From Symbiodinium microadriaticum (Eukaryota; Sar; Dinophyceae; Suessiales; Symbiodiniaceae), in contig LSRX01000685.1 in the NCBI GenBank assembly GCA_001939145.1, forward strand, positions 97,102 to 161,101: 64,000 nt of DNA, written 5' to 3'. Both the position numbers and the translations under genes were made by a program. Shown here piece after piece: positions 33,162 to 44,089 of the stretch. How positions within the stretch are numbered: position 1 is the first letter of the stretch; every line of letters starts with the position of its first letter. The notes beneath the pieces were generated by a model, which saw only the letters and a list, made by a program, of their open reading frames with translations, was not told the origin of the DNA and did no database searches.

Positions 33162-34340
33162 TATCATTGCCAGGAACCAGAAGAGTGTAGTGAAGTTTAC
33201 CCGTGCATTTTTTTGCTTCAAGCTGATGGGGCCTATCTAACTTGTGTATGCCCTTCCAGAGATAAGAAACCCAATGGTCAGTGCCTTGACGTGAAGGACT
33301 TGCCAAATTGCATCCTAAATAGCAGATAGCGAAAATGAGGGCTTCTGCCCCAAAGCAGCAACACGATCAAATATACATTCTATGTGAGGCAGCAGCCAGT
33401 GCTTTTCGGAAACCATGTGACGACGTGTCTGAAGGTTTTTCTTTGGGCACGAGGACGACTTACCTCGAGTTGAGATTGGTGTGTCACATAAAGTCAACGT
33501 TTTCAACTTAAATCCGGAGGAGGATTGATTTTCTCTCCATGGCCAGCATTTCCTCACAATCCACTGCCCAGCTACACCTAGATTCGTGCTCGGACGACGT
33601 GGATGGTGGCGTGGATTTTCTGTCGGTGGAATTTCTGCGGCGTGGATTTCTGCGCGGATTTTGATGTGGCGTGGTGTCCAGCAACTGTTTAGGAGTTGCG
33701 CGGATTTTGGCGTGGATTTTGCGCGGATTTTTATAAGAGGCGTTTGTAGTCTTTACGATTTTTCACCGAAACTTCACGCAAAAATCCACGAGGACCAAAA
33801 CAAAATCCACGCACCGTGTCGCTGGGGAGCGAAACGAAAATCCACGAGTCAGAAATTCACCGAAGACACTGCATGAACCCTTGCTTGGCCCGTCGAACGA
33901 ATTGAGTCTGAGACTTCGGAAAGAATGGTTCGCGATCGTTACCGGTATTCAGTATGCAGTCCACAGAGTACTGGCACAACAGTCGTTGAAACGATGCAGC
34001 ACCAGCCCCAAAGGCAGGCTGTCGATTTCTCAACAGTTTTTTGCACGCTGCAAGCAGCAGGAATATCCGACGGGTGGCATCCTTGCTACATGACCGGCTG
34101 CATTGCGAAAGAAGGCGAAAGTCCTCCAAGAAACTCTCTAACGTTGTCAACTCAGCACGTTGTTGGACAGTCACGTTCGGCGATCATGTTACCCAACATA
34201 CTCAGCAAGCTTCTCCCACCGTGAATGGCACATCATGCTGAACACATGTCGTTGCGCAAGACAATAGCGTAGAAACAAATTTCAAACATACAAAATTTCA
34301 CGCGAAATCCACTCAGCCAAACCGCGCCCCTAACCTATCT
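33162..34340. mobile_element. 1,179-bp insertion splitting the zinc-finger region
   Basis: CCTATCT occurs at 33155-33161 and 34334-34340. Removing the 1,179 bp between the copies (393 codons) keeps one frame and joins HGYRTQAYL to LCRETTRPACLGCGRIY, restoring two neighbouring fingers. Inside is non-coding AT-rich sequence plus a cluster of GTGGATTTT/GCGCGGATTTT words (33598-33740) facing their complements (AAAATCCACG, 33777-33860, and GCGAAATCCACT at 34302-34313), i.e. a foldback core. No clear terminal inverted repeat or coding region. A third CCTATCT at 33232 offers an alternative left boundary that is out of frame. Confidence 0.6.
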
Positions 34341-35148
34341 CCTATGCCGGGAGACCACCCGTCCCGCATGCTTGGGCTGCGGCCGCATCTATGCATCCGC
34401 AGGAAGGCTACGTTGCCACTTGCGATACAGTGATAACTGTCAAAAAGCTTGGGGCACTTTCCAAGCCGATCAGCAAGATGTCGATATTCCACACCCTCTA
34501 GCTCCGCCCAGCCAGCTACAAGGTGTATGGGACCCGCGGAAAGGACGGAGCGTAGAGACCAGCTTCTCTCAGCCGCTTCTCCAGACCTTGACAGAGGCCT
34601 CCCATTGTGAAGAGGCCACGTTATGGGAGGCAATTACCGAGTGCATTGAGCCGCTGGAAGTGCTGCGAAGTACAGTGAAGCGGTGGAAAGACCTCGCCAC
34701 AGACGATAGTACCCAAGAAACGGCTGATAACTTCCTCCTTCTCCTGGACACCGAGTTGTTGGGCGATACGCCGGCACAGAGCAAGCCTGCGCAACCCTGT
34801 CCATCTGACTGCGTCCCGGAATGGGCTCCGCTACCACAGAAGCGTTACCTCACTGGAGGTAGGGGTGCATCGATCCCCTTGCTGCCACCCCCCAGCGTGA
34901 GGATGCTACCGGACGGCCCCACGAGCATCACTTTAAGGCAAGCCACTGCTTACGCCGACTGGCTGGAACAAGCATGTGCCTGCATCGCCAGATGCCTCGT
35001 ACAGGGCCAAGACACCCCAACTGGGATTTCTTGTCCAGGTTTAGCTGGCGGGCTTGGGCCCGCTGTACACTGGCTTAGGGCCCTTGGAGCGGTCTTTCAT
35101 GACTACGGCCTAACCCTTGCCAGTGATGTCCCGTCTCACCCTTTTTGA
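34341..35148 (+). pseudogene. Retroelement ORF2, C-terminal zinc finger and tail
   Basis: Same frame as the reverse transcriptase. It has a second finger CLGCGRIYASAGRLRCHLRY with SDNC, then about 240 residues with an acidic helix (EEATLWEAITECIEPLEVLR), a Pro-rich stretch and a final hydrophobic/aromatic segment ending SDVPSHPF. Stop near 35148, about 56 bp before the flanking repeat. Zinc fingers after RT are common in LINE ORF2 proteins and probably bind template RNA or target DNA. Confidence 0.65.
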
Positions 35149-35204
35149 ATTCGAGTGCCAGGCGCGCGTCGGACACGACCCCAACGCAGCGAATGAATGA
35201 AATA

Positions 35205-35226
35205 GGGAGCCTTAATAACTAGAATA
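35205..35226 (+). repeat. Putative target-site duplication, 3' copy
   Basis: GGGAGCCTTAATAACTAGAA plus TA, next to the GAATGAATGAAATA tail of the retroelement. Downstream CGGCTTTGGGATGTTTTA resembles family A (8117, 8893), so part of this motif is a dispersed repeat. Confidence 0.5.
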
Positions 35227-37747
35227 CGGCTTTGGGATGTTTTAAGGCCTTAGGGCTCCGCCGCCAACGCCGAAACCTCAAATGTATGCTCCACTCTGCT
35301 GCTCTCCCCAAGATACCTGCGGACCTACGTCGTCGGAGAATCAGATTCAACACAACCCTCAACGAATCTAAGCACCCTTAACCCGAAATCTAGCTACGAC
35401 GAAGGGCAAACTTCAGGACCGATGACCCAATCCATGTCACTTAGGGTCGTAGGGGCCTTCATGATTAAATCAGAACGCACAAGTAGCCATAATCAACAAG
35501 CCTGGGGAGTAGTCTAGTGGAGCAGTATTGGTACTGATTCCGCCCTATATTCGGGTTACCGGCGCTCACACTCGGGCTTTTAGGGTTTGCCGGGTCAACT
35601 CCCACAGAGCCGCCAGAAGCACGCAGGACTTCTCGCAGCCCATGATGTCGGCTGCTGCTTTCCGGACATCCTTCACGGTTGAGGCGTCTTCCAGATCAAC
35701 CTTGGGTTCTGCTGTCGTGGACATTCTTGCTGTGTTTCTCCTGTTGGGTTTGGATGATTATGCTTATTCTCTTCATCTGGTATGGCTATTGTCGTGATAA
35801 AAACAACAATGATTGGAACCACCTCTGTATGAAGTTAGTTAAAGAAGACATTGCCTATTTCGGCTATTGGCACTGTCCCTACCACTATCGGCAGTGTCCC
35901 TACCACCACCTTAAGACCGATCTTACGAGAACTACCTTATTCCCAATACCCGTATCTACCTAAGCCCTAGGCGCCATAGCCGGAAAAAGGGCAAGAGGGC
36001 TTGTAGAATATGGTTCAGGGTTTAAGGTTAAGGGTTGTATCAAAGCTGAATCCTCTCGGATTCTCCCAGAATGTTTTGGGCTATCGCAGGAGCCCTTTCT
36101 GCGAGAATCCAGCGCATGATCCGCCAAGCGGCAGGCAAAGCTTCGCCGCTTAAGGAGAGCAGCTGCAGAACCATCACTTGAGGCGTCGCCGACACCGCAT
36201 GGCCATGCCCCGCCCACGATGCCGCACAAACACCTTAAGGTGACCTCTGTCTATTCGGAGTCTGGTTTGGTGGGCTGCAATCTAGAAGTTCTTGACAGAG
36301 TTCTTGGCAGTTGCATACTGGCCTGTGCAAGCCACAAACTTCACATCTTGCCGGGACCCAATGGCAGTAAAGTGACTGGCGGCGAAAGCTGTGCCGCCAA
36401 AACCCCTGAAGCAAGACAGTCCAGCCAATGAGGCCTGCAGTTTGCAAGTGCCAGGTCACAAAGTAGGAATGGGGCTGTCGAGAGCCCTCAGCGTCATCGA
36501 TAGGTTGCGCAGAGAAACCTCAGTGCCCACCACTAATTAGGGAACCCAGGGACTCCTTCCACGTCAAACGATCGCAAACGGCACAAGCCCCGACTGGCTC
36601 GAGGCTGAAGACCCCAACAGGACATGAAGCCCCGGTGAACTGCTCCAGCGAGCCTTTCTATCCCGCGGGACTGCAGGCACCCTGGTAGTAGAACTGAGAC
36701 CAAGACCCTCAAGAGACTAGTCACAACATCGTTGAACTGAGAATCCCGGCCCACCAGCTACTAGTCATTCAGTCTCTGCAAAACCAGCTTCGTATCCGGT
36801 ACTTCCAGGCTCATCCACCCCAGCAACCGAAATCAACCGAAAACCATCAAAACTGACCCACCCTCGTAGCCCGAAAGAAAGTCTGTTCCCGATGTAGTCA
36901 GCATACCATGCCCTACATGACCAAAGAACCACAGACTCCAGACAATGTTTCAGCTTTAGAAATTGAGCTACTAAGTAAGGCATAATTTAATAACTGTCTT
37001 CGTTAAGGCTGAGACTGGGTTTGGCTCACAAAGCTCCAGTGCCTGCTCGAAGCAGTGCTTGGCCTGCCAAGGGTAGACAAAGGTGCTGCGGAGCCCCTAG
37101 CCGGCCCGAGCCCGCAGAAGCCGGCTGACAGAATGCTCTTTAGAGCCAAGGTACGGATACATGGGGCTGTAGGGTTGGGGTTTATAGCACTCAGGCGTTG
37201 GGGACTAAGCAGAGCCACGAAGTCCGACGACAGCACATGGTTGTGACCAGTGCATCCTCATGTTGAGATTATGCTTGTACAGAGGAGTGATCTCTAAGTT
37301 CTGGGGCTGTGTAAACTACTGCGGGAGGGACTGCACGCTCATGCTCGGACACTCCAAGCGGATGCAGTCACCTCTGAACCGCGAAAACACCAATTACGCA
37401 CCAATTCCTAAATTCCTAAAGGAAAGAGAAACGCTGCCCCGTACCCCAGCAACACACGCAATCTCGTGCCTCAGTCCACCTACTAAGCTAGGACATAGTT
37501 TCCGCTGCCCTGTCCTAATTCAAGAGGCTGAAAGGCCTCCGCTCAACTCTTCTCCCCGCCATCATGCGCAAGTCTACACCTTCAGGCTGGATACAAGGAT
37601 TCGTTTACATATCTACAAGAGCTGCTTGGCACAGGACAGCTGGCTCTGCCCAACGCACCGGCACTGGGGCCGGCGGATCTGAGGCATCACAGGCCGTCTA
37701 GGTCCAGCGGCAGAAGGGCAATCCAAGTTTCTGGGTTGCCTGCACAC
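35227..37747. other. Unassigned intergenic sequence
   Basis: No gene, RNA or transposon supported over 2.5 kb. Short open frames lie on both strands. Some repeated phrases such as GGCGCTCACAC are shared with other intergenic parts of the window. Confidence 0.5.
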
Positions 37748-39031
37748 TTAGTCCACCCACTTTGTCAGGTAGGTGCTGCCCTTCAGCGCAGCATCCACCT
37801 GATCCGTGGTCATGGCCTTGTACTTAGACAGGTCCTTGGGGTTCTCCCACTCAAAGAATTTGATGCCTCCCTTCGTGCAGGGCTCGCGGCCGAAGTGGCA
37901 GTAAGCTGCCGTCTCTTGGTACTTGGGCTCACGCAGAGCCAAGGACTGGGCGATGGCACCAGGGCGGCAGTCGAACTCGATCTTCAGGACCTTGGTGATG
38001 GAGTCAACGTCAAGGCTGCCCTTCTCGCTGCCATAGGTCTCCACAAACAGGGACAAGGGCTTTGCCACGCCAATGGCATAGGACAGCTGCACCAGGCAGC
38101 GAGCACTCAAGCCGCTGTTCACCACGGACTTGGCCATCTGGCGACAGATGTAGGCAGCTGATCGGTCCACCTTGGTGGGGTCTTTGCCCGAGAAGGCACC
38201 ACCACCATGGGCTCCCCAGCCTCCATACGTGTCAATGATGATCTTCCGACCAGTCAAGCCTGCATCGCCCTGGGGCCCGCCGATGATGAACTTGCCGGAA
38301 GGGTTGATGTGCAAGTGTGTGTGGCTGCCATACAGGGTGATGGCCGGCTGGCCGCTCTTCAGCTTGATCGACTGAAGCGTCCGCTTGATTACCTTCTCCT
38401 CAATCTCCTTGTTCATCTGCTCCATGCTGGGGGCCACCATCTCCGCACCAGTATAGCCAGCACATTCCTGGGTGCGCTTGGCCTTGGAGGGCTCCGCGTG
38501 CTGCGTGGAAATCACCACGGTGTGAATCTTCTTGGGCTCCACACTACCATCGGGATGCTGCATATACTCGATCGTCACCTGCGTCTTGCCATCCGGGCGC
38601 AACCACCAGCACTCACCGCTCTTGCGCACCTCCGTCAGGGTCTTGCCGAGCCTTGTGGCCATGGAGTGGGTCAGTGGCATGCAGTCGGAAGTCTCATCGC
38701 TGGCATAACCGAACATGATACCCTGGTCCCCAGCTCCCACATCCATCTCGTCCTTACCCACATGAACTCCGCCGGCAATGTCCGGGCTCTGCTTGTTGAT
38801 GCGGACCAGAACCTCGCAGGTCTTGTGACTGAGGCCCTTGCTGTCCACGCTGGAAAGATCATCCACGAAGCTGTCGAAGCCGATCTGTGCCACGAATCCA
38901 CGCACCACCTTGTCGTAGTCCAGCTTGGCGCCGGTGGTGATCCTCTCTTCTTCATTCTTCTTCAATATAACCGGGCCCAAAAAGCTCAAACTTTCCACGA
39001 TGAAGAATATAAATAAATAAATAAATAAATA

Positions 39032-39066
<35 letters not shown>

Positions 39067-39111
39067 TTACATGCATACATATACATACATGTGTATAAAA
39101 ATATATATGCA

Positions 39112-39158
<47 letters not shown>

Positions 39159-39480
39159 ATGCATGCATGTATGTATGTATGTATGCGTATATATGCATAT
39201 AGTGTGTATATATATATATATATATATATATGGTCAAACAGGTTAACAGTTAACATTTTCCTATTGGCTGCCCAAGGATCTCTCCCGCCACCATGACCAT
39301 GTTGTCCTTGGTCGCCGTCTCGCAGGCCACCTTGCTCTTGGGGTCTGCCTTCAGGCAAGCATCAAGCACAGCATCCGACACTTGGTCGCAGATCTTGTCT
39401 GGGTGACCTTCGTTCACCGACTCCGAGGAGAAGAGGAAGGTGCGAGATGTGCGCGCCTTCTTCTGTGCTGGCTCCGCCAT
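37748..39480 (-). CDS. MAT: Methionine adenosyltransferase (S-adenosylmethionine synthase)
   Basis: Makes S-adenosylmethionine from methionine and ATP. Two exons: 39480-39281 and 38942-37748; 200 + 1,195 nt give exactly 464 codons plus TAA. The start is the ATG giving [20 protein letters not shown]; the longer upstream frame has no ATG. Family motifs: [10 protein letters not shown] (residues 24-33, ATP site), [16 protein letters not shown] (136-150), and [13 protein letters not shown] followed by [15 protein letters not shown] (288-320) with the nearby KVDRSAAY. Domains are full length. At 464 residues it is ~70 longer than typical eukaryotic MAT (about 380-400): a short N-terminal head, an insert near 220-240 and a ~40-residue C-terminal extension ending [11 protein letters not shown]. 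No stops or frameshifts. Presumably cytosolic; no signal peptide seen. Regulation probably includes spliced-leader trans-splicing of the 5' end. Confidence 0.95.
38943..39280 (-). other. MAT intron with GA donor and AG|G acceptor, filled with microsatellites
   Basis: 338 nt. Exon 1 ends GCGGGAGA, the intron begins GATCCTTGGG and ends GAAGAGAG, and exon 2 begins GATCACCACCGG. Only this junction has an AG acceptor and restores [12 protein letters not shown] in frame. The interior consists almost wholly of (TA)n, (GTGC)n, (ATGT)n and (ATTT)n type runs. Confidence 0.85.
39004..39235. repeat. Compound microsatellite inside the MAT intron
   Basis: AAAT tetramers, TA runs, a GTGC run of about 14 units at 39109-39166, ATGT tetramers and another TA run. 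Confidence 0.95.
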
Positions 39481-39528
39481 GGCTGTCTGGAAGCAAGAGT
39501 GGACTTGGGTGCACAAAACTGCCAAAAG

Positions 39529-39550
39529 CTTCAGCCAAAATGGCAACGAT
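39529..39550 (-). other. Relict dinoflagellate spliced leader
   Basis: Minus strand reads CGTTGCCATTTTGGCTGAAG (39548-39529). The known dinoflagellate spliced leader ends CGTAGCCATTTTGGCTCAAG: 18 of 20 identical, including GCCATTTTGGCT in full. It lies 49 nt upstream of the MAT start codon, on the coding strand. Such relics are known from reverse-transcribed, reinserted mature mRNAs in dinoflagellates. Confidence 0.85.
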
Positions 39551-39559
39551 TGTTGCCTC

Positions 39560-41055
39560 CTGCATGGCTGAGGGTTTACGGTTTCTCTTGTTCTGCGCCG
39601 CTACGACCCTGGTATTTTCAATCCAGCCGGATGCCAAGAAGACCTAAACTAAATCCTAAACCGATTGTAAATGCCGCAATGACTCGAATGGGGTTTGGGA
39701 GTACAGTCACTATAGTATTAATTCAAACCTACAGTAGGTAAGTGTTCAGGCCCCTATATCAGAACCTGTTCAAAGGCCCTGGCATGAAAGTCACTGCGGA
39801 GAAGAGCTCTGCTATATCAGAATGCAAGGATGCGCTAGGCACCCCAGCCCTGAAGACTTGCCATTCGAACAGCTTCCTGGCTGTCCAGCATCAGAAAAGG
39901 CAGTCGAGACCAGGCCTGTGAGATTTCCTGCAGGTTCCAATAGACCTGACGGGCGCAAGCACAAGTTTCCGCACTGAGGAAATTGACTCCATTCGTTTGA
40001 GAACTGGAACATTCGATCCTGAAAGTGGGTCCATCACAAAGGCAGGTCGGGTTAGCACTGCTCGATTTTCGAGTACTTGATGACGAAGTCAGCATCCCAC
40101 CCCATCCTCCTTCTCCGCCCCCAGCGTCGTCGAAGTCATCACTTTCGCCGTGACCCTCATTGGCAGGGCCGGCCTCTCCCAAGGCATTCCAGGCATCCAG
40201 CAGGAGGGGATCGAGCCTTGGGCTAACATTAGTGGCTTTCAAGGATTAGAATCGGGGTTCGGGCTGGATTATAGCATAAAAATGATACGGCGCTCTAAGA
40301 CACAGTTCTAGTTCCACTTCGAGCGCTCTTCTTCTTCTGCTGGATTTTAGCCTGTCGTTCATAGACAGGGGGGCTATGCAGCCTACCACACGCTTCCGTT
40401 CGTGGTGCACTTCGCACGGTTGTGATTCGGTTATATTCGGTTTAATGGTGTGGGACCTGGGCTTGATGTTAGGAAGCCAACCCCGGCCCGAAAAACACTG
40501 TGGTGAAACTTCCACGGTCTGCAAGTGCCCCAACAACACCCAAGCTTAGGCCTACCTTAGCAAAAGCCCTGAAGCTCAAGCAACCCCGGCTCTGATCCAG
40601 GCTTCAACGCCTTGGAGAGGTGCTCCTGGCTCGGAGCTGGAGGGAGCTTCAGAAAATCAGGAGCACCTTACTTGGTGTGTTCGTTGAGGGTCTCTATATG
40701 GGGCTCCCCTATTAAAGACGTGCAACTACTATTTCTCCGCAGCTAAAGGCGGTCTCGTCGTAGCGAATTGCCACTGGGCTGGCTCCGATACTGCCGCAAA
40801 CATGGGTTGAAACTTCGTCCTGCATCACGCAACAAACAACAAGTTGAATAGGGCTTGGGATTCGGTGCTATGACAGCTTTCAGCTATGCAAGCTGCTCAA
40901 CGCATTGGGGCTCCAGATTCTGCCCCTGCTGCCCCAACAGCGCTATAGTGCTTTGAGCCTTGGGACATCATCGCCGGCCGCGTCTCAGAAATCCCGAGCA
41001 GCAAAACCCATAGAGGCCGAGAGCAAAATGAAGATTTGGGGTTCGGGAGATATCA
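39560..41055. other. Unassigned sequence upstream of MAT
   Basis: No other gene supported. The MAT promoter would lie here, but no TATA or TTTT-box element can be assigned with confidence. Confidence 0.4.
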
Positions 41056-41064
41056 GGTCGCTTT

Positions 41065-41205
41065 TGGAAGCATGAGGTGTCTTTGGACTTTGATGACCTC
41101 GTGCTTGGATCAAAGCTTTCCCGAATCAGGATCTCAGGATAGGGGGCCACGTCCGCGTCCAGGAGCCAGGAGCGCAGCTTCCGCAATTCGGAACCGGCAG
41201 TTCCC
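41065..41205 (-). CDS. Candidate exon
   Basis: Minus-strand frame GTAGSELRKLRSWLLDADVA then PYPEILIRESFDPSTRSSKS. Composition is well balanced and acidic/basic residues alternate. It stays open in this frame from a TGA at about 41215 to the stop near 40968, but the last third (cysteine/glycine-rich) is less convincing. No family recognised and splice sites unresolved. Confidence 0.3.
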
Positions 41206-41369
41206 TTTCGGCTTCAGGCTCGGGTAAGTCTAAGGCTGCAGGGTCTTGAAGTTCAGAACTTTGGATAAGGTGCTTAACCCAGAAGCCGGGCGGTCATTGT
41301 CCGAAGTGCTGCTGGGGGACCGGGTGACCGTAAACCCGCAAAAAAGTGTTGTTCGAAGGCGGTGAGCAT

Positions 41370-41382
41370 CTGTGTGTGTGTG

Positions 41383-41437
<55 letters not shown>

Positions 41438-41452
41438 CACATACACGTATGA
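41370..41452 (+). repeat. (GT)n-(TA)n compound microsatellite
   Basis: GT run then long TA runs. Confidence 0.95.
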
Positions 41453-41459
41453 GGAATCA

Positions 41460-42000
41460 TCTAAAGCACCCGAATGAACATAGGTGTGTATAAGGGCCTA
41501 AGGGACGGCTCAGGACCCACAAGTCCGCCTCGTACAGGTCGAGCTACCCTCAACCCCAGAAGGCCTACACCAAATAAACCTGTAGAATGAGGCCCTCAAG
41601 CCCTAAGACATAAAAACTTGACTCCTTAAGCACCGCAATTTAACAAATTGTAAAACTCTCCCAAAACCGACTAAAGCCCTCAAGCCATGACAAAACGAAG
41701 GGCTGTTGATTCAGGGACGGGGGCATTCATGGCTGGCCCGAAGGCCAACTCTACAGGTCCTCGCTCGTGGCTTAGCGATTTTAGGTTCTTGTACTTCGAC
41801 ATACTTCGGCTCGCAGGCTCGCACAAAGTTTAGGGTTCAGCGGCTTGGGGTGTTAGCACCAGACTAACAAGAGATGATCCCTACACCAGACACTGACAGA
41901 CTGAAGAGTGGGCTGAGAGCTGTGAAAAAGAGCTGGAACGCAAGCGCCCGCTCCTCGGCGAAGCGCTCGTGACCAGGCCTGGGCTGCAATTCAAACCCAC
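41460..42000. other. Unassigned sequence
   Basis: No gene supported. Short overlapping open frames only. Confidence 0.4.
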
Positions 42001-42027
42001 TCTGAGCCCTGAGCCCTATAAACCCTA

Positions 42028-42072
42028 TATGTATATATATATATATATGTATGTATATATATATATATACAG
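42028..42072 (+). repeat. (TA)n microsatellite
   Basis: TA/TATG run. Confidence 0.9.
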
Positions 42073-42562
42073 ATAGCATGATGTAACATAATGTAATAAT
42101 ATACTACACTAATTGAACCGGTTTTGCAACCGGCTTGCAACGTCGCGCCAGAACAGCTGACTCGCCCCCTAAGCCCTCCTCAAGGCTTTTCGAAGGAGGT
42201 TCTCTCTGAAGTCCCCTTGTAGCCCTCGCCACCCGGGGAGGAGTTCGGGGTTGATTCAAGGGGTGTCCCGGAGAAGGACCATGAGCAGGCTCAAGCCTGG
42301 GGGTAGGTTCAGGAATACGGTGCTAGGGGGCTTGGATGTTAGAGACTTCAGGGAAAGTGGGGAGATGACCAGCTGTGTGGGATCACTCACATGTCAGCTT
42401 CGCCTTGGTCTGGTGAATGCAATCCTCTGGCCGTAAAAAACAGCAACTACCAGTGAAAGCAAAAGCCCGACAAAGGTTCACCGTGGCATTGTAGCTCTTG
42501 TTCCCGCAAGGACTTTCTGCGTGTTGTAAGCGATACTCCATTATTTCTATCACCTCTACAGG

Positions 42563-42655
42563 ACTTCAAGTTGCAGCACAGAACGCCAAGGTCAAGCATT
42601 TGCATGCCCAGGTCAACGAGGCTGCTGCTAGTGTGACCAGTGTTCCTGCGATAAG
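42563..42655 (+). CDS. Candidate exon, Ala-rich coiled coil
   Basis: After a polypyrimidine tract and acceptor (CACCTCTACAG|G) the plus strand encodes LQVAAQNAKVKHLHAQVNEA then AASVTSVPAIR and a stop. It resembles a short amphipathic helix. The opposite strand is also open and hydrophobic here, so the strand is not certain. Confidence 0.3.
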
Positions 42656-42659
42656 ATAA

Positions 42660-43930
42660 GTTGCTGCGTGGTTTGGGGGCTGCACTTGTAGCTGGATTGA
42701 TGCTTGAGAAAAGATTAGAATAGCAGAGCCAGCGCCCTGGGAAGACTCAGACGATAAGTCTATGTGGACTTGGCCCCCGGGCATGAACGATGCAGCGCGG
42801 CCTTTGAGGTACAGCCTCGTACCGCCAGAGCTTCGGGCTTGGAAGCGTGGAAGTTCAGTGGAATTGCTTTCGGCGATAAGCTACAGCTACGGGTGTACGG
42901 GTTTAAGGCGAGAACCAATATCGACAAGTAGTGCAGGTACTGTACACCGCTGCACCCTAATTCCTAAGCCGTGACCTGTGCAGAATGAGGTCGACAAGCC
43001 GTGCGTGAGCGCAGTGTAACAGAACATCCTTCGACCATGGCCAGGGTGAAGGTTGTAAGTCAGGAGTGGTGGGCCCGCATCGATTGGAGAAGGCATGGAG
43101 ATGTGATGCGGTTCGTGGATGTGGTGGTGTGCAGACTTCGCATTGCTTGCCATGCTCCTGCTGTAAACCCGCCCTCTCTGACTGCCTGAATCCTACACAA
43201 GCGAATCTGAATTCCCTTTCAGTTAGGCCGGTTCCCCGAAGCTGATGCCTCAATAATGCAATGAGGAGGTTACCTTCGGCTCCCAGTACAAGAGCCGTGG
43301 ATGTCAACCAGAGGCCGATCCACATCGAATGGGGGCCCGGACGCTCTTGACTTGACATCCTGGCATGCCCAGCATGATGCCCACCCTCCGGTTCTGGGAA
43401 TGCCTACATGTGCAGCAGGCCTGTTGGCGAGACATGGCAGGCTGCGCAAGCAGCTTGTCCGACATCTCCATGGCAGCGTGGAACGCCTGGCTCCCACGTC
43501 CCTCTCAAAGCTCAGTTGGCCAATCTGTGTTGCCGACTGGAGCAGTGTGGGAGTACTCAAACCCCTGCACTCTTGCAAGACTTGCCTGGCCTTAGTGATC
43601 TTGGCATCCTGCGAGTGGAATGCAAGAAAGAGTTCCGTGGATCTGCACCGTACGATGAGTACGACAAGCAACTGGTCCTTGTCGGCTTTGAAGTAGTAGT
43701 CCTCCAAGTCCTGCAGCTCCTGACAGGGCTTTCCTGTGCAGTTTCCCTTCTCAGTACTGACTGTTCGTGTTGCAGCACGCGCAACTGGGACAGGCCTGGC
43801 GAGGTGTGACCGTTTGTGCTTAGAGCCAGGGAACATGACACAGTGGCAGTCCCGAAATGCCTGTGGATCGACTCAACGGTCGGTTTTTGCACTCGAGGAC
43901 ATGAACGGCACGGTTAGGGGGTGAAAGCCA
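42660..43930. other. Unassigned, weak coding potential on minus strand
   Basis: A minus-strand frame near 43650-43745 reads GNCTGKPCQELQDLEDYYFK and ADKDQLLVVLIV, which is protein-like. It may be an exon of the minus-strand gene candidate at 43.9-45.5 kb. Nothing else is supported. Confidence 0.25.
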
Positions 43931-44089
43931 AGGGGCCGTCTCATGATCAGACTGGCCCTTGCAGCCCTTGCCCAGAGCCGGGCGAATGCGCAATCGTCTG
44001 GGAAAGCATGGCGCCAAAAGTTCCAGGTGGATACTGCGGTGTTTGTACAGGATGGAAGCTCTGAGCCTGGTTACTTTGCCATCTCAGAT

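Larger units (their letters stand above)
19723..35204 (+). mobile_element. Non-LTR retrotransposon, ~15.5 kb with two later insertions
   Basis: One forward-oriented element carries, in order: ORF1 with a coiled coil; a spacer with hydrophobic frames; a very long second coding region with repeated modules; RNase H; AP-type endonuclease/exonuclease/phosphatase domain; reverse transcriptase; and two Cys/His zinc fingers. A short 3' tail of GAATGAATGAAATA precedes the 3' flanking repeat. No LTRs, protease or integrase are seen, and endonuclease plus tail type indicate target-primed integration. Without the two insertions (27179-28629 and about 33162-34340) the element is about 12.9 kb. Frameshifts in ORF1, near 26.15-26.2 kb and near 31.34 kb mean this copy cannot make its proteins. 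Confidence 0.85.

Noticed and set aside
38207-39016. 269-residue plus-strand frame opposite MAT
   Set aside because: Antisense shadow of the MAT coding exon.
38952-39358. N-terminal part of the 536-residue frame over MAT (Tyr/Ile and His-Ala-Arg-Thr runs)
   Set aside because: It reads through the microsatellite-filled intron. Exon homology and the 464-codon arithmetic give the spliced model instead.
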